Positions 7,727-14,126 of a stretch of DNA of 14,132 nt are shown in pieces. The translations under genes were made by a program, and so were the position numbers. The notes under the pieces were generated by a model. That model was not told the DNA's origin. It saw nothing but the letters and a program-made list of their open reading frames with translations, and made no database searches. Origin of the DNA: an uncultured Oscillospiraceae bacterium (lineage in GTDB: Bacteria; Bacillota; Clostridia; Oscillospirales; Oscillospiraceae); contig CAAFMK010000066.1 in assembly GCA_900763995.1 (NCBI GenBank), forward strand, positions 1-14,132, written 5' to 3'. Numbering within the stretch: the first letter of the stretch is position 1; each line of letters starts with the position of its first letter.

Positions 7727-8833
7727 ATGGTGAAGTCATCTGGAAAAATTATGGCACTGCTGACCGCTTCCTCTTTCATCCTTACAGGGTGCTCCATACT
7801 TTTGGAGCGGGATTACTCCCACATCACCCCCCACAACCCCGCCCCCACAACAGAGGGTGACCCCTCTACCCTGCGGGCTGACAGCTATCAGGAGTTGGTC
7901 AACGCCCTGATCTATTTTATCGCCACGGGCACAGAAAAAGGCACCATTCGCCTGTATATGGACAGTGATCAGATCGAGGCCGATCTGGAGGCCGCCTGTC
8001 TTGAGGTGGTACAGGAGGATCCCCTGGGGGCCTATGCAGTGGAGTACATCAAATATGGCCTGACCTCTGTTGTCTCCTATTCAGAGGCTACCATTCACCT
8101 CACCTATCGCCGCACCAAAAGTCAGATCAACTCCATCATTCAGGCCACTGGAGTGACTGCCATTCGCAATGAGCTGTCCACATCCATGGCATCCTTTCAG
8201 CCAGAATGTGTGCTGCGTATCAGTTATTTTGATGAGGATGAGTCCCTGATCCACCAGCTGGCCCAGCAGGCCTATCACAACGCCCCCGATTCCGCCCTTG
8301 GTATGCCAGAGGTGCAGGTCACCATATACCCCTCCAGTCCCTCAGGTGGAAAACAGCGGATCGTGGAAATTCTCCTCACCTACCCATTGGACCCAGGCGA
8401 GCTGGAGCGTCAAAAGGCTGATCTTGACCGCTGGCTGGATGCGCTGTCCACCCAATTCATGCTCTCCTCCTCCGGCCCTCTTCTGGATGCCGCCCATGCC
8501 CTGTCCACCTCTGGCAGCTACGACCCAGAGGGCGGATCTACTGCATACAGCCTGATGACAGAGGGGAGAGCCAACAGCGAGGGCTTTGCCCTGGCTATGG
8601 CAGCGTTGGGGCAGCGATTTGGCCTGGGCTGTCAGGTGGTATCAGGGACACGAGATGGTCAGCCCCACTTTTGGAATGTGGTTCAGACCACCACAGGGCG
8701 ACAACATCTGGATCTGACCGCACCAGCCGGGGATGATTTCCACCTCTACACAGATCAGGAGCTGTCCCAGCTGGGCTATCAGTGGGATGCAGAAACTCTG
8801 CTCCAGTATGTGGCTGTGGGGAAACAGCCCTGA
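7727..8833 (+). CDS. Lipoprotein with degenerate transglutaminase-like domain
   Basis: This is a predicted membrane-anchored lipoprotein of 368 residues. The N-terminus has basic residues, a hydrophobic run and the lipobox ILTGC (18-22), with Cys22 as the expected lipidated residue. The middle (about 50-245) is unrecognised alpha/beta sequence in two similar-looking halves. The C-terminal part resembles the bacterial transglutaminase-like core: GRANSEGFALAMAALGQRFG (280-299), then PHFWNVV (313-319) and HLDLT (327-331). These match the usual Cys-His-Asp blocks GvCeGyA, HaWN and hvDpT, with His314 and Asp329 kept but Ser284 where the cysteine should be. It is therefore likely non-proteolytic or altered. 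The start at 7727 is preferred over the GTG at 7721 because GAGG (7718-7721) is 5 nt before it. Cellular role is unknown. Confidence 0.75.
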   Translation: MVKSSGKIMALLTASSFILTGCSILLERDYSHITPHNPAPTTEGDPSTLRADSYQELVNALIYFIATGTEKGTIRLYMDSDQIEADLEAACLEVVQEDPLGAYAVEYIKYGLTSVVSYSEATIHLTYRRTKSQINSIIQATGVTAIRNELSTSMASFQPECVLRISYFDEDESLIHQLAQQAYHNAPDSALGMPEVQVTIYPSSPSGGKQRIVEILLTYPLDPGELERQKADLDRWLDALSTQFMLSSSGPLLDAAHALSTSGSYDPEGGSTAYSLMTEGRANSEGFALAMAALGQRFGLGCQVVSGTRDGQPHFWNVVQTTTGRQHLDLTAPAGDDFHLYTDQELSQLGYQWDAETLLQYVAVGKQP

Positions 8834-8902
8834 TCTGGTTTTACAGTATGTGGACCTTTTGTGCTGTATGTTTTTTCCAAATCATTCTATCCACTTTCTC
8901 CC

Positions 8903-8931
8903 TTGCAAAAGACAGGATATGTGTTTATAAT
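8903..8931 (+). promoter_or_regulatory. Sigma-A-type promoter for the SLH-domain gene
   Basis: TTGCAA (8903-8908) and a perfect TATAAT (8926-8931) are separated by the optimal 17 nt. The predicted start of transcription near 8938 leaves a leader of about 70 nt before the ATG at 9009. Confidence 0.8.
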
Positions 8932-9008
8932 GATATTATATTGATAAAGTGGAGTGTTACTTTTTTATCATGACCATTCAAAATATCTCCTTGGAAAGGA
9001 GTTTCCTT

Positions 9009-10226
9009 ATGAAATCACTGAAATACTGCCAGTCTTTGATCCTTACAGTATCCCTGACCATCTCTACAGCAGTCCCGATTTTTGCCCGCACCACGGATTA
9101 TCCCCTTTTTTCGGACTTCCGTATTGATGCCTCTGATATGACGGTTTCTCAGGAGGCCTTGCCCATTCAAAGCTACCACCGAAATGATTCCGGGAAATTT
9201 GATGCTGGAGAGGTGTCTGAGCTGGAGTGCTCTCTCAACCATGTCACAAAGGATGCCAGCTTCTATATTCAGCCCAAATATGACGGTGTGTGGGTGAGTG
9301 TGGACTATCTCACTGATCTGGATCAAAATGGAGTGTACGAACTTCTCAACGGTGGCAGTGTACCGGCCTGGGCAGAGCTGATCCCACAGAATACCATGCT
9401 TCTGCCCCCTGCCGATTCAACACAGGGGCCATCCACCCAATCTGTACAGACCCTATCCTCCGGTCAGACCTATATTCTCTCCTCCCAGACCTTACAGAAG
9501 CATTATCTTGAAACGGTAAAGACACGCACCCAGGAGAATAGCAAGCTCTACCTCGGTTTGACCGCATCCAGCCAGTCCCAGAGCGTCCCTTTGTGTCTGG
9601 TCAATCTGCACTATACATCACCGAAGGGTGAGCAGCAGCTCCAGTCCTACTATCTGGCCCTCCATGGACAGATCCTGCCCCCCACCGATGTCCCCTTAGA
9701 TTCTGAGCACTACAAGGCCATTGAATATGTGCTGTCCAAGGGGTATTTTGTGGGCACCAGCGATGGTGCTTTCCTGCCTGACGATCTGTTTACCCGTGCT
9801 CAGTTGGCCCAGATCCTGTGGCGGATGGGAGGTTCCCTGGTCTCCACCGGCTCCTCCTTTCCCGATGTGTCCCCCACAGACTGGTACTATGATGCGGTGT
9901 CCTGGTGCAGTAAGAATAACATCATGACCGGACTCTCCCCTGACCGCTTTGCTCCAAACGAGCCCCTCTCCCAGCAGCAGCTGGCCCTGATCCTATACGA
10001 GTATGCCCGGCACACCGGTGCCAATACCAGGGGCAGAGCAGACCTGTCCGCCTTTGCCGATGGCGGAACTGTGGCCCCCTGGGCTGTACGGGGTATGGAG
10101 TGGGCCGTGATCCATGAGATCATGCCTGTGTACTCTGATAACACCCTGCGGCCTGAGACCCATGTGACCCGGGGGCAAACCGCCATGGTTTTATACGCTT
10201 ATGACACAGCTTTTGATTTAAAATAG
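9009..10226 (+). CDS. Secreted S-layer homology (SLH) domain protein
   Basis: This 405-residue exported protein begins with a signal peptide (basic MKSLKYC, hydrophobic core, likely cleavage after IFA near residue 26). The N-terminal half (about 27-225) is not recognised. It contains a DLDQNGVYE segment (103-111) that resembles a metal-binding acidic loop. The C-terminal half holds three SLH repeats: about 232-276 (AIEYVLSKGYFVGTSDGAF, TRAQLAQIL), about 284-335 (FPDVSPTDWYYDAV, MTGLSPDRFAPNEPLSQQQL) and about 348-400 (AFADGGTVAPWAV, LRPETHVTRGQTAMVL). SLH triplets bind secondary cell-wall polymers and anchor proteins to the Gram-positive surface. GGAAAGGAG (8993-9001) lies 7 nt before the chosen ATG; upstream in-frame GTG codons would spoil the signal peptide. 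The gene has its own promoter and terminator, so it is monocistronic. Confidence 0.88.
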   Translation: MKSLKYCQSLILTVSLTISTAVPIFARTTDYPLFSDFRIDASDMTVSQEALPIQSYHRNDSGKFDAGEVSELECSLNHVTKDASFYIQPKYDGVWVSVDYLTDLDQNGVYELLNGGSVPAWAELIPQNTMLLPPADSTQGPSTQSVQTLSSGQTYILSSQTLQKHYLETVKTRTQENSKLYLGLTASSQSQSVPLCLVNLHYTSPKGEQQLQSYYLALHGQILPPTDVPLDSEHYKAIEYVLSKGYFVGTSDGAFLPDDLFTRAQLAQILWRMGGSLVSTGSSFPDVSPTDWYYDAVSWCSKNNIMTGLSPDRFAPNEPLSQQQLALILYEYARHTGANTRGRADLSAFADGGTVAPWAVRGMEWAVIHEIMPVYSDNTLRPETHVTRGQTAMVLYAYDTAFDLK

Positions 10227-10269
10227 GCTGTTTTCTGCCACTGAATGACAAGCTTTCATAGTTTTCTCT

Positions 10270-10302
10270 ACGGCCGCTTATAAAAGTGGCCGTTTTATTT
10301 TT
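10270..10302 (+). terminator. Rho-independent terminator after SLH gene
   Basis: ACGGCCGCTT (10270-10279) pairs with AAGTGGCCGT (10284-10293) over 10 bp, including one G-U pair, with an ATAA loop and the tail TTTATTTTT. It stands 43 nt after the SLH stop codon. Confidence 0.92.
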
Positions 10303-10318
10303 CCTGGTTTAAGAACTG

Positions 10319-10346
10319 GAATATTTGTCAAAACTATCCATAAAAT
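10319..10346 (+). promoter_or_regulatory. Sigma-E-like sporulation promoter upstream of yaaL-bofA
   Basis: GAATATT (10319-10325) matches the Bacillus sigma-E -35 consensus KMATATT. CATAAAAT (10339-10346) matches the -10 consensus CATACAMT at 7 of 8 positions. The two ATA cores are 16 nt apart, which is the usual spacing. The site lies just after the SLH terminator and before the yaaL-bofA pair; in B. subtilis bofA belongs to the mother-cell sigma-E regulon. No good housekeeping promoter is visible in this gap. Assignment is by motif only. Confidence 0.55.
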
Positions 10347-10352
10347 AGGATT

Positions 10353-10542
10353 AGGACAATACTGTATCATTTTGCAAGGGCGATTTTCGGAAAAATTTTC
10401 CGTCAGAAAAGGGCGTGAATCTGTAGGAATCCCGGGTGGTTTTCAAGGATTCACAAGGAATTGATGGCGTGAAAATTCCGCAAAGCGCCGCAGATGACAT
10501 TGTGCGGTGTTGTCTTAGCCAATATGGAAGGAGCGACATCTT
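10353..10542 (+). promoter_or_regulatory. Long 5' leader of yaaL-bofA with inverted repeats
   Basis: About 190 nt separate the predicted transcript start from the yaaL ATG, with no open reading frame that has a ribosome site. It contains the near-perfect palindrome CGGAAAAATTTTCCG (10388-10402), a GTGAATC...GATTCAC pair around 10414-10453, and a short CCGCA...TGCGG pair near 10490-10507. GGAAGGAG (10526-10533) is the ribosome site. I recognise no riboswitch class; a structured or regulatory leader is only possible. Confidence 0.35.
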
Positions 10543-10782
10543 ATGATTCACTCAGCCAGAAAATCGACAGCCCGCCACAACAGCCACGCTTTGGACAGTG
10601 AGCGCAGGGATCTCATAAATTCCCTCTCCCATACCCGTACTCTCATCAATCAGGCCTACGGTGCCTTCAACAACGCCAGTGACGGAGATCTGATTGAGTC
10701 CTATGTCTTTGAAATCAACTCCCTCCAGGCACGGTATAACTATCTGATCCGCCGCGCCAAGGAGCTGGAGGAACACCCATGA
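10543..10782 (+). CDS. yaaL: YaaL-like DUF2508 family protein
   Basis: This small 79-residue cytoplasmic protein resembles the DUF2508/YaaL family, in particular AYGAFNNASDGDLIESYVFE and INSLQARYNYLIRRAKELEE. The family core is a helical pair around a D-L-I-x-x-Y motif. The N-terminal 20 residues are basic and variable. Function is unknown. In Bacillus subtilis yaaL lies directly before bofA, and the same order here supports both assignments. GGAAGGAG lies 9 nt before the ATG, and an in-frame TAG just upstream excludes a longer protein. Its stop overlaps the bofA start as ATGA, so the two genes are translationally coupled. Confidence 0.85.
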   Translation: MIHSARKSTARHNSHALDSERRDLINSLSHTRTLINQAYGAFNNASDGDLIESYVFEINSLQARYNYLIRRAKELEEHP

Positions 10783-11045
10783 GCAGCCTGTCTGGATATG
10801 CTGCCTGGTGCCTGGCTGGTCTGATGCTGTGTGCTACACTGTTTTTTCTCCGCCGGCCAGCGGTTCAGGTTTTCCGTCTGGCGCTGCGCTCCAGCATCGG
10901 ACTGGCTGCATTGGCCCTGTTCTCCCAAATTGGTCATCTGATTGGTGTTACACTGGGGGTCAATCCCATGAACGCTCTGGTTTTGGGGATCTTGGGTGTG
11001 CCGGGGTTTGGCCTTTTACTTATGATGCAGTGGATTTTAAAATAG
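10779..11045 (+). CDS. bofA: Pro-sigma-K processing inhibitor BofA family protein
   Basis: BofA is a small membrane protein of the outer forespore membrane. In Bacillus it holds the intramembrane metalloprotease SpoIVFB inactive until a forespore signal arrives, which delays release of sigma-K in the mother cell. This 88-residue protein has the usual length. It shows hydrophobic segments at about 6-24, 36-57 and 64-86 and carries the family's C-terminal motif NPMNALVLGILGVPG (62-76). The start overlaps the yaaL stop by 4 nt. SpoIVFA, SpoIVFB and sigK are not in this window, so whether this copy still controls sigma-K cannot be judged. Some clostridia keep bofA-like genes without the full Bacillus pathway. 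Confidence 0.87.
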   Translation: MSSLSGYAAWCLAGLMLCATLFFLRRPAVQVFRLALRSSIGLAALALFSQIGHLIGVTLGVNPMNALVLGILGVPGFGLLLMMQWILK

Positions 11046-11146
11046 ATCTGTACCGAATAAAGCCGCACCGCCTATAAAATCTGATGATTTGAACAGACTG
11101 GGCGAACAATTCTTCCCCTCTTTTCTCCATTTTACCCCCTGTCCCA

Positions 11147-11175
11147 TTGACACCGCACTATTTCCACTCTATAAT
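11147..11175 (+). promoter_or_regulatory. Perfect-consensus sigma-A promoter of serC-serA operon
   Basis: TTGACA (11147-11152), a 17-nt spacer and TATAAT (11170-11175) match the housekeeping consensus at every position. Transcription is expected to start near 11181-11184, giving a leader of about 63 nt. Confidence 0.92.
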
Positions 11176-11184
11176 AAGACACTG

Positions 11185-11210
11185 CCCCACTCATCATTTG
11201 TGGAGTGGGG
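11185..11210 (+). promoter_or_regulatory. Hairpin at the predicted 5' end of serC mRNA
   Basis: CCCCACTC (11185-11192) and GAGTGGGG (11203-11210) form a perfect 8-bp stem with a 10-nt loop, followed by TGATTTTATATTTATTTT. It begins within a few bases of the predicted transcription start. It could stabilise the mRNA end, act as an attenuator, or stop readthrough from bofA. The tail is T-rich but interrupted, so simple termination is uncertain. Confidence 0.6.
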
Positions 11211-11245
11211 TGATTTTATATTTATTTTGAAAGGGGTTCTCCCAA

Positions 11246-12331
11246 ATGAGTGACCAGCGTGTTTACAATTTCTCCGCCGGACCGTCTATGCTCCCTGTAT
11301 CTGCACTGGAGCGTGCCGGGTCAGAAATCACCAACTATCGGGATTCTGGTATGTCAGTGATGGAGATGAGTCACCGCTCTAAGGTCTTTCTGCAAATTTT
11401 CGAGGAGACCCAGGATAAGCTGCATCGGCTGATGAATGTGCCGGAGGGTTATAAAATCCTGTTTCTCCAGACTGGTGCCTCAGGACAATTTTCCATGATC
11501 CCTTTGAATCTGATTGGAGCTACCGGTAAAGCTGACTACGCTGTGACCGGAAACTTCTCCAACCTAGCCTATCAGGAGGCCCAGAAGTACGGTCAGGTCA
11601 GCCTGGCTGCCTCCTCAGCCGATCGGGATCACTGCTATATCCCCCGTCAGGAGCAGTTGAAGCTGGACAGTGAGGCCAGCTATTTCTACTACTGCTCCAA
11701 CAACACCATCTACGGCACAGAGTGGGACTATGTCCCTCAGACCGGGAATGTACCGCTGGTATGTGATATGTCCTCTGATATTTTGTCCATGCCTGTGGAT
11801 GTATCTAAATATGGCATTATCTATGCCGGTGCACAGAAGAATATGGCCCCTGCCGGTCTGACCGTGGTCATCATCAAAGATGAGCTGGCTGGACATGAGT
11901 TGCCCTATACTCCCCTGATTATGAACTATAAGACCATGATCGACAAGAATTCCATGTACAACACCCCGCCTTGCTGGTGTATTTATATGCTGGGTCTGAC
12001 ACTGGATTGGATCAATGAACACGGCGGTCTGAGCGGAATGGAGGAGCTGAAGTGGAAGCGGGCCAACCTGCTCTATGACACATTGGACAACTCCAAGCTG
12101 TTCCAGTGCCACGCCCAGAAGGGCTCCCGCTCCGGCATGAATGTGACCTTCCGCACTGGCAGTGACGAGCTGGATGCCAAGTTCATTCAGGAGGCCACCG
12201 CGGCTGGTTTTGTCAACCTGAAGGGACACCGCAAGGTTGGCGGTATGCGGGCCAGCATTTACAACGCCATGCCTGTTGAGGGCGTAGAGAAGCTGTGTGA
12301 CTTTATCAAAGCCTTTGATGCCGCAAACTAA
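11246..12331 (+). CDS. serC: Phosphoserine aminotransferase
   Basis: SerC is a PLP-dependent class V aminotransferase that converts 3-phosphohydroxypyruvate and glutamate to O-phosphoserine and 2-oxoglutarate, the second step of serine synthesis. The 361-residue protein has standard length. It opens with NFSAGPSMLP (8-17) and has the phosphate-binding MSHRSK (41-46). It also has TGASGQF (77-83, usually GGASxQF), DMSSDILS (174-181) with the PLP-ring aspartate D174, and the Schiff-base lysine K198 in YAGAQKNMAPAG. YNTPPCWCIY and GHRKVGGMRASIYNAM near the end are also typical. AAAGGGG sits 9 nt before the ATG. It is followed after 59 nt, without a terminator, by serA, forming a serine biosynthesis operon. 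Confidence 0.96.
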   Translation: MSDQRVYNFSAGPSMLPVSALERAGSEITNYRDSGMSVMEMSHRSKVFLQIFEETQDKLHRLMNVPEGYKILFLQTGASGQFSMIPLNLIGATGKADYAVTGNFSNLAYQEAQKYGQVSLAASSADRDHCYIPRQEQLKLDSEASYFYYCSNNTIYGTEWDYVPQTGNVPLVCDMSSDILSMPVDVSKYGIIYAGAQKNMAPAGLTVVIIKDELAGHELPYTPLIMNYKTMIDKNSMYNTPPCWCIYMLGLTLDWINEHGGLSGMEELKWKRANLLYDTLDNSKLFQCHAQKGSRSGMNVTFRTGSDELDAKFIQEATAAGFVNLKGHRKVGGMRASIYNAMPVEGVEKLCDFIKAFDAAN

Positions 12332-12390
12332 GGCGGTCTATGCGTAACAATATCCTTTTATAAAAATATAACCAATATCAGGTGATAATT

Positions 12391-13563
12391 ATGTATCGCA
12401 TTAAAACACTCAATAAAATTTCCACGGCTGGTCTGGCCCATCTGGATCAGAGCCGTTTTCAAATCGGGGACGATTTGGAGAACGAGGACGGCGTCCTTGT
12501 GCGCTCCGCCCCCATGCACGACTACCCCTTCCCCGATGCCCTGCGGGCCATTGCCCGGGCTGGTGCCGGTACCAACAACATCCCCATTGATCGCTGCTCA
12601 GAAAATGGCATTGTAGTCTTTAATACCCCCGGTGCCAACGCCAACGCTGTCAAGGAACTGGTTATGGCCGCCATGCTCATTGCCTCCCGTGACATTGTGG
12701 GGGGTGCCAACTGGGTGCAGGAGCAGGTACATGACACCAATGTAGATGTGGCCTCTGTGGTTGAGAAGGGCAAGGCCACCTTCTCCGGCCCCGAGCTGGC
12801 CCACAAGACTCTGGGTGTCATTGGACTGGGTGCCATCGGTGTTCTGGTTGCAAATGTGGCTTTGGATCTGGGTATGGATGTATATGGCTATGACCCCTTC
12901 CTGTCGGTAGATACCGCCCTGCGGCTGGACCGCCATGTCCATGTGGTACACAATCTGGATGAGCTCTATAAGGTCGCAGACTACATCACCATCCATGTCC
13001 CCTACAACAGCTCCACCAAGGATACCATCAATGCTGAGGCCATCTCCAAAATGAAAGGTCAGGTGCGTGTCATCAATCTGGCCCGTGGGGAGCTGGTCAA
13101 TGATGAAGATATGATCGCCGCCCTGGAGTCTGGCCGTGTGGCCCGCTATGTCACAGACTTCCCCAATGAGCGCATCGCTGCGGTAAAAAATGTCATCGCC
13201 CTGCCCCACCTGGGTGCTTCTACCCCAGAGAGTGAGGCCAACTGCGCTGTGATGGCGGTGCGGCAGCTACAGGATTACCTCCTCAATGGCAACATCACAA
13301 ACTCTGTCAATCTCCCCAATGTGTCCCAGGAGTGGAGCGGGATTGCCCGTGTGTGCATGATCCACCGCAATGTCCCCGCCATGCTGACCCAGATCATGGG
13401 TGTTCTGTCTGATGATGACATCAATGTAGAGAACATGACCAACAAGTCCAAAAAGGACTACGCCTATACCCTGGTGGATGTGAATACCCGTATTACAGAT
13501 GAGGTGGCCAATGAGCTGCGTGCCATTCCCAATATGGTGCGTGTAAGAGTGTTAAATCACTGA
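12391..13563 (+). CDS. serA: D-3-phosphoglycerate dehydrogenase with ACT domain
   Basis: SerA oxidises 3-phosphoglycerate to 3-phosphohydroxypyruvate with NAD, the committed step of serine synthesis. The 390-residue protein is the short form. It has a substrate domain starting at VLVRSA (35-40), RAGAGTNNIPID (56-67) and NTPGANANAVKE (78-89), and the Rossmann motif GLGAIG (145-150) with acidic D168 after strand two. The catalytic triad is R232 (LARGE), E260 and H273 (LPHLGAS). A C-terminal ACT domain (about 319-388) is the usual site of serine feedback. The intervening domain of long SerA forms is absent. The start is placed at the ATG 12391 because AGGTG (12380-12384) lies 6 nt before it; an upstream in-frame GTG at 12382 lies inside that ribosome site. 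The stop overlaps the rhomboid start by one base. Confidence 0.95.
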   Translation: MYRIKTLNKISTAGLAHLDQSRFQIGDDLENEDGVLVRSAPMHDYPFPDALRAIARAGAGTNNIPIDRCSENGIVVFNTPGANANAVKELVMAAMLIASRDIVGGANWVQEQVHDTNVDVASVVEKGKATFSGPELAHKTLGVIGLGAIGVLVANVALDLGMDVYGYDPFLSVDTALRLDRHVHVVHNLDELYKVADYITIHVPYNSSTKDTINAEAISKMKGQVRVINLARGELVNDEDMIAALESGRVARYVTDFPNERIAAVKNVIALPHLGASTPESEANCAVMAVRQLQDYLLNGNITNSVNLPNVSQEWSGIARVCMIHRNVPAMLTQIMGVLSDDDINVENMTNKSKKDYAYTLVDVNTRITDEVANELRAIPNMVRVRVLNH

Positions 13564-14126
13564 TGAAGCTTCGCATACAGTATAACGCCCCAGTTGTACT
13601 CACCTTTGCTCTGGTATCTCTGGTGGTTTTGGTGCTTGATTTTCTGACAAATGGCTATACCACCTTTCATCTTTTCAGTGTCTACCGTGCCCCACTGTCT
13701 GATCCCCTCACCTATATACGAATGGTAGGGCACACTTTGGGTCACAGTGGATACGCCCACTATATGGGCAATATGATGCTTCTGCTGGTGGTTGGGCCCC
13801 CACTGGAAGAGAAATATGGCTCTGAACGGCTTCTGTTCTTCATTTTCTTCACAGCCCTTGTGTCCGGGCTGGTACAGTTTATTTTCTTCCCATCCACCGC
13901 TCTGCTGGGGGCCAGCGGTATCGTCTTTATGATGATTGTACTGTCCTCTCTATCTGGTATGAAGGAGGGCACCATTCCCCTTACGCTGATTTTGGTGGGC
14001 GGCCTCTATCTTGGGGGAGAATTGATCGCCGCAGTATCTGCACAGGACAACGTGTCTCAGCTGACCCATGTGGTGGGTGGACTGTGTGGTGCAGGGCTGG
14101 GCTTTTGGATGGGGCGAAGAACATGA
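13563..14126 (+). CDS. Rhomboid family intramembrane serine protease
   Basis: This is a predicted polytopic membrane protease of 187 residues, about the size of the minimal six-helix rhomboid core. Recognisable features are a first hydrophobic segment (about 10-28), then the second-helix motif GHSGYAHYMGN (60-70), whose H66 and N70 match the HxxxN oxyanion residues of GlpG. The nucleophile motif GASG has Ser118, and the last helix carries His169 in THVVGG, giving the Ser-His dyad. A loop with the usual L1 WR motif is not obvious, only YIRMVGH. The start ATG overlaps the serA stop as TGATG, so it is probably translated by coupling in the serC-serA transcript. Substrates are unknown. The stop codon lies 6 nt before the window end, so any downstream operon member is unseen. 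Confidence 0.88.
   Translation: MKLRIQYNAPVVLTFALVSLVVLVLDFLTNGYTTFHLFSVYRAPLSDPLTYIRMVGHTLGHSGYAHYMGNMMLLLVVGPPLEEKYGSERLLFFIFFTALVSGLVQFIFFPSTALLGASGIVFMMIVLSSLSGMKEGTIPLTLILVGGLYLGGELIAAVSAQDNVSQLTHVVGGLCGAGLGFWMGRRT

Noticed and set aside
8812..8829. Hairpin GGCTGT-ggggaa-ACAGCC over the lipoprotein stop region as a terminator
   Set aside because: The stem is only 6 bp, overlaps coding sequence, and the nearest T-run is 10 or more nt away; a later T6 run near 8870 has no good stem.
8949..9008. Earlier GTG start for the SLH protein
   Set aside because: It would put about 20 residues before the signal peptide, whereas GGAAAGGAG precedes the ATG at 9009 at ideal spacing.
12382..12390. GTG start for SerA at 12382
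   Set aside because: This GTG is part of the AGGTG ribosome site that serves the ATG at 12391.
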